Shown one piece after another: positions 16,844-25,958 of a stretch of 64,000 bases of DNA. This DNA is from Providencia rettgeri. Its GTDB lineage: Bacteria; Pseudomonadota; Gammaproteobacteria; Enterobacterales; Enterobacteriaceae. The stretch covers positions 2,356,001-2,420,000 of the forward strand of contig NZ_CP096258.1 in assembly GCF_023205015.1 (NCBI RefSeq), read 5' to 3'. The notes beneath the pieces are model-generated. The model ran no database searches. It saw only the letters and a program-made list of their open reading frames with translations, and was not told the origin of the DNA. The translations under genes and the position numbers were made by a program. Position 1 is the first letter of the stretch, and each line of letters begins with the position of its first letter.

Positions 16844-18898
16844 ATGAAACATTCTTCTAACCATTCAATTACTCATCCTATGATGAAAATTAAACCACTC
16901 TTTTTAAATGTATCTATTATTTTAGGTTCAATATCTATTGCTCACGGCGCGGTTATTAATACCAATGGTGCTGGTGTTATAAATCAAAGCAATGGCCCTA
17001 CTATTGTGCAGATTAAAGGAGCAAGTGACAAAGGTGTCTCACATAACATCTATAGCCAATTTGATGTTGACCAAAAAGGTGTTATTTTAAACAACAGTAC
17101 GACCAACACAAATACCATTTTAGGCGGCCAAATTAATGGAAACCTAAATTTAGGCAATGGCAATGGCCCTGCGAAAGTTATTTTAAATGAAGTTAATTCA
17201 AATAAAGCAAGCACCTTAGGTGGTATGATTGAAGTCGCTGGTGATAAAGCACAAGTTATCGTTGCTAACGCATCTGGCATCACATGTAATAACTGTGGTT
17301 TTATCAATACCGATCGTGTGACACTCACAACGGGTAAACCAATTGTCGCTGGAGGTGAAGTTCTTGGCTACAACGTTTCAAATGGTCAAATCACGATTAA
17401 CAACCGTCTACAGTCAGACTCACCAACAGATATCATCGCTCGTTCGGCAGTTATTCGTGGAAATATTACAGCTAAAGAAATTAATGTTATTACTGGTAAT
17501 AACTTTGTTGATGCAGATGCAACTAACATCACTAAATTACCAGGCTCAAATTCAACACCTCGTGTTGGTATTGATGTTGCCGCTATGGGTGGTATGTACG
17601 CAGATAAAATTACTTTAGTTTCTACTGAGAGTGGAACTGGTGTCTCTAACCTAGGTATGTTATCAGCAGGTTCAGGCGGTATTAAAATAGATTCGACTGG
17701 ACTAGTTTATAACCAAAATGCACTAATGAATTCGAATGGAACCATCGATATTAAATCTAACGGTGGTAATATCAAAATCGCCGCTGGTACTATCAATAAC
17801 AACCAGAGGGGGGTTATTCATTCACAGCAAGATATAGAAATTAATACAAATCATTTAACTAACAACAACGGCTCAATTAAAACTAAACAAGGCAATATTG
17901 ATATTACTTCTACAAACTCTATAGATAATTCATATTCTATCTATCATGGCGCTATCAATGAGCCTGAGCGTGGTATCAGAGCCGGTGGGAAATTAACCAT
18001 TGATACTACCAAACTCCATAACAATAATTCAGTTCTTTCAGGACAGGACGTTGCATTAACAGGGCGTTATATTATTACTAATGATAGTAATGGCCAAATT
18101 ATCGCAAAAAGAAGAATCGATATTGATGCTGAAACACTACAAAACCAGAATGCTTTGATAAAATCAACTAACGGCCAAACTAATATTACGCTATCAAGTA
18201 ATTTATTAAATAACCGTTATGGTGTTATTGATAGTGGTAAGGCATTAAATATTAATGCAAATATCCTTTACAATGACGGTTCACTCATTTCAAATGCAGG
18301 TAAATCTAAATACAATGTAACTACTTTAAATAATCAAAATGGATATATCAAAGGGAACAACCTTAATATCAAAGCAACTTATGTTGGAAATGATAAAGGC
18401 TTAATTACTGCAGACTCTAATGTTGTCATAAATTCGAGTCAGATAGATAACACTAATTCAGCACAATTCAATAATAGCGGAAATATCTTCGGTGCTGCCG
18501 GCTATACTGGTGGTATCTATGCCAAAAATGGTTCTGTAACTATCAAAGGAACTAATTTAAATAATAAATATGGAATTATCTCAGCTAATACGTTCCAAAA
18601 TGCAGGAACTGATGGCGATGTTAAAATTAACTTAAAAAACAACCTTGAAAATAGCTACGGAAAAATCCTAGCGTCTAAAACCATTAACTTGGATATGAAT
18701 AGGTTAAATAATACCTATTCTGGCTTTATCCGTGCTGGTAAAGATCTCTCCATTAACGCATTTAGCCGCGTAGAAAACAACAATGGGGTATTAAGTTCAT
18801 ATGGAAAAACTGAGATTACAAGCCCTGTAATTTACAATGGTCCTTATGGCCGCATCTTAGGCTCTACTGTCGTTTTAAACACATCTAATTATTACTAA
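16844..18898 (+). CDS. Short TPS exoprotein with filamentous-haemagglutinin/haemolysin N-terminal domain (tpsA-like 2)
   Basis: Paralogue of the gene at 3327; 684 residues. The signal peptide (about 1-35, hydrophobic 18-33, ending near AHG) leads into the TPS domain with YSQFDVDQKGVILNN (71-85) and TCNNCGF (C148, C151). Asn-rich repeats with NNNGSI-, NNKYGII- and NNQNGYI-like units follow to the C-terminus (LGSTVVLNTSNYY). No effector domain is seen. By analogy with other TPS systems it should cross the inner membrane by Sec and the outer membrane through the TpsB encoded about 540 bp downstream. Whether it is released or surface-bound is unknown. The near-identity of the two TPS domains implies both proteins use the same transporter. 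Confidence 0.87.
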   Translation: MKHSSNHSITHPMMKIKPLFLNVSIILGSISIAHGAVINTNGAGVINQSNGPTIVQIKGASDKGVSHNIYSQFDVDQKGVILNNSTTNTNTILGGQINGNLNLGNGNGPAKVILNEVNSNKASTLGGMIEVAGDKAQVIVANASGITCNNCGFINTDRVTLTTGKPIVAGGEVLGYNVSNGQITINNRLQSDSPTDIIARSAVIRGNITAKEINVITGNNFVDADATNITKLPGSNSTPRVGIDVAAMGGMYADKITLVSTESGTGVSNLGMLSAGSGGIKIDSTGLVYNQNALMNSNGTIDIKSNGGNIKIAAGTINNNQRGVIHSQQDIEINTNHLTNNNGSIKTKQGNIDITSTNSIDNSYSIYHGAINEPERGIRAGGKLTIDTTKLHNNNSVLSGQDVALTGRYIITNDSNGQIIAKRRIDIDAETLQNQNALIKSTNGQTNITLSSNLLNNRYGVIDSGKALNINANILYNDGSLISNAGKSKYNVTTLNNQNGYIKGNNLNIKATYVGNDKGLITADSNVVINSSQIDNTNSAQFNNSGNIFGAAGYTGGIYAKNGSVTIKGTNLNNKYGIISANTFQNAGTDGDVKINLKNNLENSYGKILASKTINLDMNRLNNTYSGFIRAGKDLSINAFSRVENNNGVLSSYGKTEITSPVIYNGPYGRILGSTVVLNTSNYY

Positions 18899-18910
18899 TT
18901 AGCTGATTCG

Positions 18911-18927
18911 GGAGGCCTTTGGTCTCC
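18911..18927 (+). terminator. Possible terminator after tpsA-like 2
   Basis: GGAGGCC (18911-18917) / GGTCTCC (18921-18927), with one G-U pair and a TTT loop. It lies in the same relative position as the terminator of tpsA-like 1 but has a poor U-tract, so some read-through toward tpsB is possible. Confidence 0.5.
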
Positions 18928-19088
18928 TGATTCATAATATCAACCTTATATTCACTTAGCTAAAAAACTCGATAGTTATTATTTCTTATTTAAATATTTA
19001 ATGGTTAAAACATACTAATGTTTATCTTATTTCCCCTTTCATTTTCGTGTTTATACACCTAAGTATAAAACCTTATTCACCCTATAAC

Positions 19089-19333
19089 GGAGTAAATATT
19101 ACCTTTTGATTTCATTAAAAAAACAATCGCATCTAAAAATATAAAACCATAACTAAATCAATATTAGCATTAACCTCCCATTTTGTTTTTCATTAGTTAG
19201 TTAATATAATTAATTTTTAATAAATTTAAATTTAAAGCATAATCTTAGTAATTTCAAATCAGCTAAAAATAAATATTTTCATAACGACAATTTTATTATA
19301 AGGGGATATATGAAAACCGTCTTAAAATGCTAA
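19089..19333 (+). pseudogene. Remnant of a third tpsA leader and start (MKTVLKC then stop)
   Basis: AAGGGGATATATG at 19300-19312 copies the ribosome-binding-site/start arrangement of the two tpsA-like genes (AAGGGATATATATG and TAGGGATATTTATG). The frame reads M-K-T-V-L-K-C and stops at 19331-19333. The upstream block GGAGTAAATATTACC (19089-19103) lies 221 bp before this ATG, as the matching block lies 223 bp before tpsA-like 2. The rest of the gene is gone. It could alternatively be a functional leader peptide for tpsB. Confidence 0.5.
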
Positions 19334-19434
19334 CAATGCTATACATAGATAAGATAATTCTCATATAAGATAGAAATTATTTTCTACAAGCCTCTTCTAA
19401 TTATATTTTAATCATAAGAATATATGTGGTAACC

Positions 19435-21117
19435 ATGAATTTTCGATTTATTTTTTTATCTGCAACTTTATTATCTTTTCCATTATACGTATCAGGTAAT
19501 ACTGCACAAATTATTGACCAACAAATCAATAACCAAACCAGCCAAGATCGCTCTCGCCAACAACAGACTCAACTAGAAACTAAAGATGTCTTAGGTAAAA
19601 CAAGAGAGCGGTCAAATAATATTTTAGTTTTCGATGATGAAAAAGATTGCTTTCAAATGAAGCAAGTCATTTTGCTCTCTGAACCTAAACTCCCTTCTAT
19701 GCGTCCTCTTGAAACATATGCAAACCAAGTTGTTGGTGTATGTATTGGTATTAATGGTGTTGAAACCTTAGCAAAAGGCTTACAAGATAAAATAATTAAA
19801 TCAGGTTACGTTACCACTAGAGTTAATATTCCAGAACAAAATATCAGTGAAGGGACTTTAACACTGCAAATTATTCCAGGCAAAGTGGCTAATGTTAAAC
19901 TTGCTGAAGGTAGTGATACTTATATTACCTTGGGGGCAATTATGCCCGCTAAAGAAGGAGATATTCTGAATATCCGTGACATTGAACAAGGTTTAGAAAA
20001 CCTTGAGCGGATCCCTGGTGCTAAAGTGAATATTGAATTAGCGCCAGGTAAAGAGTTTTCCACATCTGATATTTCCATACAAAGAGAAAAATCTTCTCAC
20101 TTCAATGTAGGTGGATATTACAATAACCCTGGAAGCCGCCAAACAGGTAAAGATCAAGCTGGCGTAACCCTATATGCTAACAACTTAACCAGTTTAAACG
20201 ATACTATATATGTCTCTGCAGGGAAAAATTTAAAAAACCAAGCACGCAATAGCACTAGTAATGCGTCTATTTATTATGCAGTTCCCTATAATTATTGGCT
20301 TTTCTCATTGTATGCAAGTAAAAGTGACTATAAGCAAACTATTAATGACTCTGTACTTAGTTATAAATATTATGGTGATAGTAAATATTATAACGCCACT
20401 GCCAGTAATGTCTTTTTACGGGGGCAAACATTTAAAGATACAGCATCAATTCAGTTAATTAAAAGAAAGTCAAAATATAAGTTGGAGGATGTAGCACTAC
20501 TTTCTCAACAACGTGACCTTACCAGTCTTAAACTCGGCGTTAGCCACCGTCAAAATATCAATAATTCAACCGTCGATGCTTCAATATATTACCAACGCAA
20601 TGTACCTTGGTTTGGCGCTGAAGAAAGCTGGGATATGAAGTATGGTGATGTTAGCACTATGGGCCGTGTTTATACTGCCGATATTTCCGGTATGTTTCCT
20701 TTTGTCTTTGACAATTTTATTATGAGTTATAACCCACAACTATTTGTACAATATTCACGAGATCGCTTAACCATTCAAGATCAATTCTCGTTAGGTAACC
20801 GTTGGACTGTACGTGGTTTCGATGAGGAGTTTTCATTAATCGGAGATAAGGGATTTTACTTACGAAATGAACTAAACTTTTATATTCCTGACTTTTCCTT
20901 TTACCCATACTACGCACTTGACTATGGTCGAATATTCGGAGGTGTATATCCACTTGGTCTCTATTCTGATGACCAATTATTAGGAACGGCTATAGGCATG
21001 AGGGGTAATATTAATATCTTCAGTTATGATTTGTTTTTAGGTGTACCACTTCATAAACCAGATGAATATGAAACTAGTAGCGTTAATGCAGGGTTAAACG
21101 TACAATGGTTTTGGTAA
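19435..21117 (+). CDS. TpsB outer-membrane transporter (ShlB/FhaC/HecB family)
   Basis: Two-partner secretion pore of 560 residues, the family's usual size, expected to export the short TpsA proteins. A signal peptide ends near SGN at about 22. A Gln/Arg-rich linker helix follows (about 25-60). Next come POTRA domains (about 65-215, including SGYVTTRVNIPEQ and GTLTLQIIPGKV). The rest is a 16-stranded beta-barrel. The conserved VRGF motif of loop L6 (WTVRGFDEEFSL) is near 455-470, a DYGRIFG segment follows, and the barrel ends in Trp-Phe-Trp, a beta-signal-like aromatic end. An in-frame GTG lies at 19426 and neither start has a strong ribosome binding site; I chose the ATG. Located after tpsA-like 2 and the tpsA remnant. 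Confidence 0.93.
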   Translation: MNFRFIFLSATLLSFPLYVSGNTAQIIDQQINNQTSQDRSRQQQTQLETKDVLGKTRERSNNILVFDDEKDCFQMKQVILLSEPKLPSMRPLETYANQVVGVCIGINGVETLAKGLQDKIIKSGYVTTRVNIPEQNISEGTLTLQIIPGKVANVKLAEGSDTYITLGAIMPAKEGDILNIRDIEQGLENLERIPGAKVNIELAPGKEFSTSDISIQREKSSHFNVGGYYNNPGSRQTGKDQAGVTLYANNLTSLNDTIYVSAGKNLKNQARNSTSNASIYYAVPYNYWLFSLYASKSDYKQTINDSVLSYKYYGDSKYYNATASNVFLRGQTFKDTASIQLIKRKSKYKLEDVALLSQQRDLTSLKLGVSHRQNINNSTVDASIYYQRNVPWFGAEESWDMKYGDVSTMGRVYTADISGMFPFVFDNFIMSYNPQLFVQYSRDRLTIQDQFSLGNRWTVRGFDEEFSLIGDKGFYLRNELNFYIPDFSFYPYYALDYGRIFGGVYPLGLYSDDQLLGTAIGMRGNINIFSYDLFLGVPLHKPDEYETSSVNAGLNVQWFW

Positions 21118-21146
21118 TTTAATATTGCAAATTTGAATAATATCTT

Positions 21147-21179
21147 AAAGCTGAATATGCTCCTGTATTCAGCTTTTTT
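21147..21179 (+). terminator. Terminator of tpsB
   Basis: An 11-bp stem AAAGCTGAATA (21147-21157) / TATTCAGCTTT (21166-21176), followed by a T-run, lies 30 nt after the stop. Confidence 0.88.
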
Positions 21180-21364
21180 ATTTCAAGGTAATTAGTCTCA
21201 ATTTGTTATTATTTGCCCTAAATAGTGACAGCCAATAAGTAGCTTTACTTTATTATCACTCTATAAAAACAATTAATATATTATAAAACATCATTATCAA
21301 TAATAATTGTTACTTTTATGATCGCTGACTATTAAATATATGTTTGACACTAATAAAAATTGAA
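21180..21364. other. AT-rich spacer, no gene seen
   Basis: Lies between the convergent tpsB and ompW terminators. No open frame, RNA or repeat that I can support. Confidence 0.5.
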
Positions 21365-21394
21365 AAATCCGAGAATACGAATATTCTCGGATTT
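21365..21394 (-). terminator. Terminator of ompW
   Basis: A perfect 13-bp stem AAATCCGAGAATA / TATTCTCGGATTT with a CGAA loop. On the minus strand it is followed by a U-rich tract. Confidence 0.88.
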
Positions 21395-21454
21395 CCTACT
21401 TCTCTCTAATCCTTCAGAATTCAGGTACTACCTGTATTGCGTCCTATCAAATTC

Positions 21455-22105
21455 TTAGAAACGGTAACCCGCACCGAACATAAATACAAATGGGTCTAAA
21501 CGAGTATTCACTTTATACTGTTCACCACCTGCTTTAAATTTCACATCACTCTCAATATTCATCCACCAAAGAGAGGCGTTTAGCATCCAGTTATCAGTCA
21601 GCATGTAATCCATACCTGCTTGTGCTGCAAAGCCCCACGAGCTTGATAAATCTAGATCAGATAAGCCAGCTTCTTTCCCTGTTGAGTTAAATTTCTCATC
21701 AAAGAAGAAGGTATAGTTAACACCAGCACCTAAATAAGGGCGTAATTTATCTTCTTTACTACCAAAATAATACTGCGCCATTAATGTTGGTGGTAAATGT
21801 TTTACCGTTGCAATATTACCTGTAGGACCTGTACCAACTTTATGTTCAAACGGAGTTGCTGCTAATAATTCAACACCAATATTATCAGTGATCATATACC
21901 CAAATGTTAAACCTAATTGAGTATTATTATTTGCATCAAAGGTACCTAAATTACCTAATCCATTAATTTTAACATCATCTCCTCCAACATTAGGTCTGAC
22001 TGTTGCAGTACCCGCGCGGAAAAGAAAGTCGCCAGCTTCATGAGCAATAGAAATTGCTGGAGCTAAAGTTGCAGCAGCTAATACAAGCGCAGTGAGTTTT
22101 TTCAT
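21455..22105 (-). CDS. ompW: Outer-membrane protein OmpW
   Basis: Eight-stranded beta-barrel outer-membrane protein of 216 residues with a hydrophobic channel, linked to osmotic, oxidative and anaerobic adaptation in enterobacteria. The signal peptide is about residues 1-21 (ending SIA before HEAGDF). The mature part has alternating amphipathic strands and ends in a terminal Phe (GAGYRF), the barrel assembly signal. The start is taken at ATG 22105, where MKKLTALVLAAA fits a signal peptide; an ATG four codons upstream is in frame. A perfect FNR box lies 144 bp upstream. The ompW-yciC divergent arrangement is as in E. coli. Confidence 0.96.
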   Translation of the reverse strand: MKKLTALVLAAATLAPAISIAHEAGDFLFRAGTATVRPNVGGDDVKINGLGNLGTFDANNNTQLGLTFGYMITDNIGVELLAATPFEHKVGTGPTGNIATVKHLPPTLMAQYYFGSKEDKLRPYLGAGVNYTFFFDEKFNSTGKEAGLSDLDLSSSWGFAAQAGMDYMLTDNWMLNASLWWMNIESDVKFKAGGEQYKVNTRLDPFVFMFGAGYRF

Positions 22106-22248
22106 TATCAATCCCATTCCTGTTTTTTATTTTAGGAAAATATACCGTATTATTTAAATTGATGTTCAAATCAAGATCACATCTTTTGATAATTTATAGG
22201 TAAACCAATAAATGTCGCTTTATTATTTCATCTCTTATTTTTTTATTT

Positions 22249-22262
22249 TTGATTTAAATCAA
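22249..22262 (-). promoter_or_regulatory. FNR box upstream of ompW
   Basis: TTGATTTAAATCAA is an exact match to the FNR consensus TTGAT-N4-ATCAA. It lies in the divergent ompW-yciC gap (22106-22508), which otherwise shows only AT-rich DNA. E. coli ompW belongs to the FNR regulon. Confidence 0.75.
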
Positions 22263-22508
22263 TTTTTAGAAAATAACTAACAAAATAAAAACTTGATTTC
22301 AAAATATATATATTCCCCCAGAAACTTAAATATATATTTAAAATGCAACTTAGATACTTCCACTTATTTTGGTTAATTAAATTGAACTTTTATATCCAAT
22401 ATATTTCCTTAACCTCCCGGTTTTTATTATCTTTCTCTACCTCTAGGCGTGATACTCGGTTACAATTGGGCTAAAATTTTGATCCCGTTTGTAGATAGGA
22501 GCAGTGTC

Positions 22509-23261
22509 ATGTCCATTTCGGCCAACTCACTCATTAGTGATAGTATCAATTTCTTTAAAAATCAATTGAGTGGCCTTTTCACTATTGTGCTCTTAGCCAC
22601 CGTAGTGAGCCTTGTGATCTATGCAGTGATGATCCCTAGTGAGCAGATGATAGCTGTTCTAGCACAAGCACAAAGTAAGATGATTGAATCCGGTAATACG
22701 GGCTTACAAGACTGGATTTTAAGTCTATCCGAAGAAGATAAAAGTAGTATATTACGCGTTTCTTTCGGGTTGATCCTTTCCGTCACTCTTGGAAGTTTAT
22801 TCCTTATTTGTGGTACGTTATCCTATATCTCTGGTATGTCTCGCGGTGAAGAGATGACCGGGCTTCAGGCAATAACATCGTCACTGAACAAAGCACCATC
22901 TATGTTTCTTCTATTGGTTGTTTGCTCACTGCTTATCCAATTAGGCATCACAATTATGGTTCTACCTGGTATTGTACTCGCCATTGGTTTCTCCTTAGCA
23001 CCAGCAATTTTAATCTCAGAAAGTACCAATTCATTCAGTGCGATGGGAAAAAGCTGGAAATTGGCCTATGCAAACTGGCGTGTTGTCTTACCGATGATTT
23101 TAATTTGGATGGCAGCTCAAATGCTTATCAGTGTGCTATTGGGCAACATTAATATGAATCATATCCTTATTAATGGCATCTCTTTTCTACTCAATAATGT
23201 TGTAGCTGCATTCGCTTTAATTTACTTTTATCGTTTATATATGTTAGTCACTAAAAATTAA
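22509..23261 (+). CDS. yciC: UPF0259 family inner-membrane protein YciC
   Basis: Polytopic inner-membrane protein of 250 residues (E. coli 247) with about six hydrophobic segments, starting near residues 20-40 and 85-110. Function unknown. The open frame extends to 22449, but ATG 22509 has an AGGAG ribosome binding site and gives the family's normal N-terminus (MSISANSLISDS). In E. coli the next gene is yciB; here a SulP gene on the other strand separates them. Confidence 0.93.
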   Translation: MSISANSLISDSINFFKNQLSGLFTIVLLATVVSLVIYAVMIPSEQMIAVLAQAQSKMIESGNTGLQDWILSLSEEDKSSILRVSFGLILSVTLGSLFLICGTLSYISGMSRGEEMTGLQAITSSLNKAPSMFLLLVVCSLLIQLGITIMVLPGIVLAIGFSLAPAILISESTNSFSAMGKSWKLAYANWRVVLPMILIWMAAQMLISVLLGNINMNHILINGISFLLNNVVAAFALIYFYRLYMLVTKN

Positions 23262-23276
23262 TCTAACCCATAAAAC

Positions 23277-23302
23277 AGAAAGGTATCAAAAGGTACCTTT
23301 CT
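23277..23302. terminator. Terminator between yciC and the SulP gene
   Basis: AGAAAGGTA (23277-23285) / TACCTTTCT (23294-23302) between two convergent genes; it could serve both directions. Confidence 0.65.
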
Positions 23303-23315
23303 ATTTATGTTATTT

Positions 23316-25118
23316 CTAAGAGTTATCTGAAAGAATTTCCGTTGGTGTAATTTGATTTTCACCGTCATGCTCTAATATATCTGAATCCCTTTGGTACTCT
23401 TGTGCTTTTCTTTCCTCAACACATTTCATTTGGATTTGTTGCTTACTTTGAATTAAACGAATAGCAAAATAAATATCCGGTACTACTAATAGGTCATCAT
23501 CTGAACGATTGATTTTATTTTGTTCTAACCAGCGATTTAGCGAAGTTCTACGCCCTGCTAATACCAAAGTTACCCCTTTGGCTTTCAAAGACGTTACAAT
23601 GTCATTCAATGTAGAAAAGACGCTCACATCATTATGCGTAAAACTGACGGCAGCATCCACAATCACCCAAGCAGGTCTTTTTCGTTGATTATCTATATGT
23701 TTATTCAATCGCTCTTTAAAGTAATTCACATTAAAATAAGTGAGGGGGGAATTGAATCGATAAATCAGGACGCCATCGACTTCCTGAATATTATTTTCGG
23801 ATGTCATAGAATGAAGCATACCATGTTCATCAACACCTAATAATTGGTCTGTTGGCCTAAATATGACTCGGATAAACTGCAACAAACCCAGTAGAACAGC
23901 TAAGCCGACACCACTGATCAAACCAACCACCAGCACTGCACATAATGTAAAAATACATAAGAAAAAAGCTTCTCTATTGCGTTTGCGCATTGATAAAATG
24001 CTACGAAAACTCAGCAATGAATAAGTCGAAATAATTAAAACCATCCCTAAAGCAGCCATAGGGATATATTCCAATAAATTCACAGAAAAAAGTAAAACCG
24101 CTAAAATTGTTACCGCCGCAACGAGAGAAACCAATTGTGTTTTCCCTCCCATCATATCATTAACCGCTGTGCGGCTACTCGCAGCACTAACTGCGAATCC
24201 CTGGCCAAAAGCAGAAGCAATATTTGCCATCCCTAACGCTCTTAATTCTTGGTCTGCATCGACGGTATAACCATTTTTGCTTGCAAAACTGCGAGCCGTC
24301 ATCATAAAACTGACAAAGCTAATCACGGCTAAGTTTAATGATGGAATAACGAGGTCTCGGAGTAAGCTCGGTGGAAAATCAGGCATTGGTATATGGGGTA
24401 GCCCTTCACCTAAATCCCCTACTGTGCTAATACCATATTGCTCAAGATTAAATAAAATACTTGCCGCTGTTGCCAAAACCATTGCAATTAATAAAGATGG
24501 CCACTTACTACGCACTCGCTTAATCACTAAGGTAATCACCAATGTCACAATAGCAAGGAATAATGTTGGAATATGTGTTTCTACTATCGCTAATGGAAAA
24601 GCTATTAATCGCTCAATAAAACCTGAAGGTAAGGTCGTAATACCAAATATTTTACTGATTTGACTAACGATGATCGTGAGAGCAACCCCATTTAATAAAC
24701 CTTGCAATATTGGTCTAGATAAAAAATCGGCAAAAGTCCCTAAACGAAATCTTGCAGCAATCAAACACCAAATCCCAGTCATAAAACTCATGACAATAAT
24801 CAGCTGCCAACGAACAGTTTCGTCTCCCATTGCGAGTGGAGCAACTGCAGCTGCAATCACCGCACATGTTGCGGCATCAGGCCCAATAATTAATTGCTTC
24901 GACGTGCCAAACAGCGCATAGAAAAACATAGGTAAAATACATGAGTATAATCCAACAATTGCATTCACCCCCATTAATTCGGCATAGGCAATAGCAACAG
25001 GTAAAGCAACCGCAGCGACAGACAACCCTGCTTTAACATCAGGGCCTAGGTCTGTACGTTGATAGTTAAACAGTGTTTTTAAACCTGGCATCCAGACAAA
25101 TAGCCTTGCCTTTATCAT
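23316..25118 (-). CDS. SulP (SLC26) family anion transporter with C-terminal STAS domain
   Basis: Inner-membrane anion transporter of 600 residues. A long hydrophobic region (about 20-420) contains the family segments VALPVAIAYAELMG and IVGLYSCILPMFFYALFGTS near the N-terminus. A cytoplasmic STAS domain follows (about 440-560) with the strand-helix pattern LIYRFNSPLTYFN and WVIVDAA. The charged tail is about 570-600. E. coli DauA (YchM) is a related dicarboxylate carrier, but the ion carried here cannot be told from sequence (sulfate, bicarbonate and dicarboxylates are all known for the family). It sits between yciC and yciB, which are adjacent in E. coli, so it is an insertion relative to that backbone. 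Confidence 0.88.
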   Translation of the reverse strand: MIKARLFVWMPGLKTLFNYQRTDLGPDVKAGLSVAAVALPVAIAYAELMGVNAIVGLYSCILPMFFYALFGTSKQLIIGPDAATCAVIAAAVAPLAMGDETVRWQLIIVMSFMTGIWCLIAARFRLGTFADFLSRPILQGLLNGVALTIIVSQISKIFGITTLPSGFIERLIAFPLAIVETHIPTLFLAIVTLVITLVIKRVRSKWPSLLIAMVLATAASILFNLEQYGISTVGDLGEGLPHIPMPDFPPSLLRDLVIPSLNLAVISFVSFMMTARSFASKNGYTVDADQELRALGMANIASAFGQGFAVSAASSRTAVNDMMGGKTQLVSLVAAVTILAVLLFSVNLLEYIPMAALGMVLIISTYSLLSFRSILSMRKRNREAFFLCIFTLCAVLVVGLISGVGLAVLLGLLQFIRVIFRPTDQLLGVDEHGMLHSMTSENNIQEVDGVLIYRFNSPLTYFNVNYFKERLNKHIDNQRKRPAWVIVDAAVSFTHNDVSVFSTLNDIVTSLKAKGVTLVLAGRRTSLNRWLEQNKINRSDDDLLVVPDIYFAIRLIQSKQQIQMKCVEERKAQEYQRDSDILEHDGENQITPTEILSDNS

Positions 25119-25343
25119 GGGAGAAAAGCACCTATAAATTAGTAAGTTAAATTATTTTCCATACTATATATATCCGAACTAATAAAGTTTATCTAGAAGT
25201 AAGTCAAATAATCGTAAAATAGTGCAAATATGATTGGTAACAAAGCATGTTTATTGGTAAAAAGGTGCAAACTTTTAACAATTAAAGCCAAAATCGGTTA
25301 AACTAGTCTATTACCTTTACGTTGAGGCGCTGCATTCACTGTT

Positions 25344-25901
25344 ATGAAACAACTTATTGATTTTATTCCTTTGATAATCTTTTTTATTGTCTATAAAAGA
25401 TACGATATTTTCTATGCGAGTGGTGCTTTAATGGTTACCACTCCTTTGGCGTTATTAGCAACTTATCTTATCTATAAGAAAGTTGAAAAAGTTGCAAAAA
25501 TTACCTGTGCAATCGTGATGGGCTTTGCTGCCTTAACGCTTATTTTCCATAGTGATGCATTTATTAAGTGGAAAGTCACTATTATCTATGGTGCATTCGC
25601 TGGTGCATTACTCTTTAGCCAATGGTTTACTGAAAAGCCTTTAATTCAGCGAATGTTAGGTAGTAACCAAGAAATAAAATTAGCCGATAGTTATTGGATA
25701 AAACTCAATAGTGCATGGGCTATTTTCTTTATTTTCTGCGCATTGCTGAATATTTACGTTGCTTTCTGGATGGCTCAAGATATCTGGGTCAATTTCAAAG
25801 TCTTTGGTCTGACAGCAGGAACATTAATATTTACAGTACTGAGTGTGGTCTATATTTTTAAAAATATGGTTAAAGAGCCCGCAGAAAAACACGAAGAATA
25901 A
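25344..25901 (+). CDS. yciB: Inner-membrane protein YciB (intracellular septation protein A family, IspZ)
   Basis: Inner-membrane protein of 185 residues (E. coli 179) with about five transmembrane segments. The family opening MKQLIDFIPLIIFFIVYK is present, with FSQWFTEKPLIQRMLG near residue 95. It is involved in envelope synthesis and division-site membrane homeostasis in E. coli (interacts with DcrB and elongasome proteins); its chemistry is unknown. It ends at a strong terminator shared with the convergent small gene. Confidence 0.95.
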   Translation: MKQLIDFIPLIIFFIVYKRYDIFYASGALMVTTPLALLATYLIYKKVEKVAKITCAIVMGFAALTLIFHSDAFIKWKVTIIYGAFAGALLFSQWFTEKPLIQRMLGSNQEIKLADSYWIKLNSAWAIFFIFCALLNIYVAFWMAQDIWVNFKVFGLTAGTLIFTVLSVVYIFKNMVKEPAEKHEE

Positions 25902-25915
25902 TTAAAAATAGTGTT

Positions 25916-25953
25916 AAAAACCTGCTAATACACATTGATTAGCAGGTTTTTTT
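25916..25953. terminator. Bidirectional terminator between yciB and pmp3-like gene
   Basis: AAAAACCTGCTAAT (25916-25929) / ATTAGCAGGTTTTT (25938-25951) with flanking A- and T-runs, between convergent genes. Confidence 0.92.
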
Positions 25954-25958
25954 ATATC

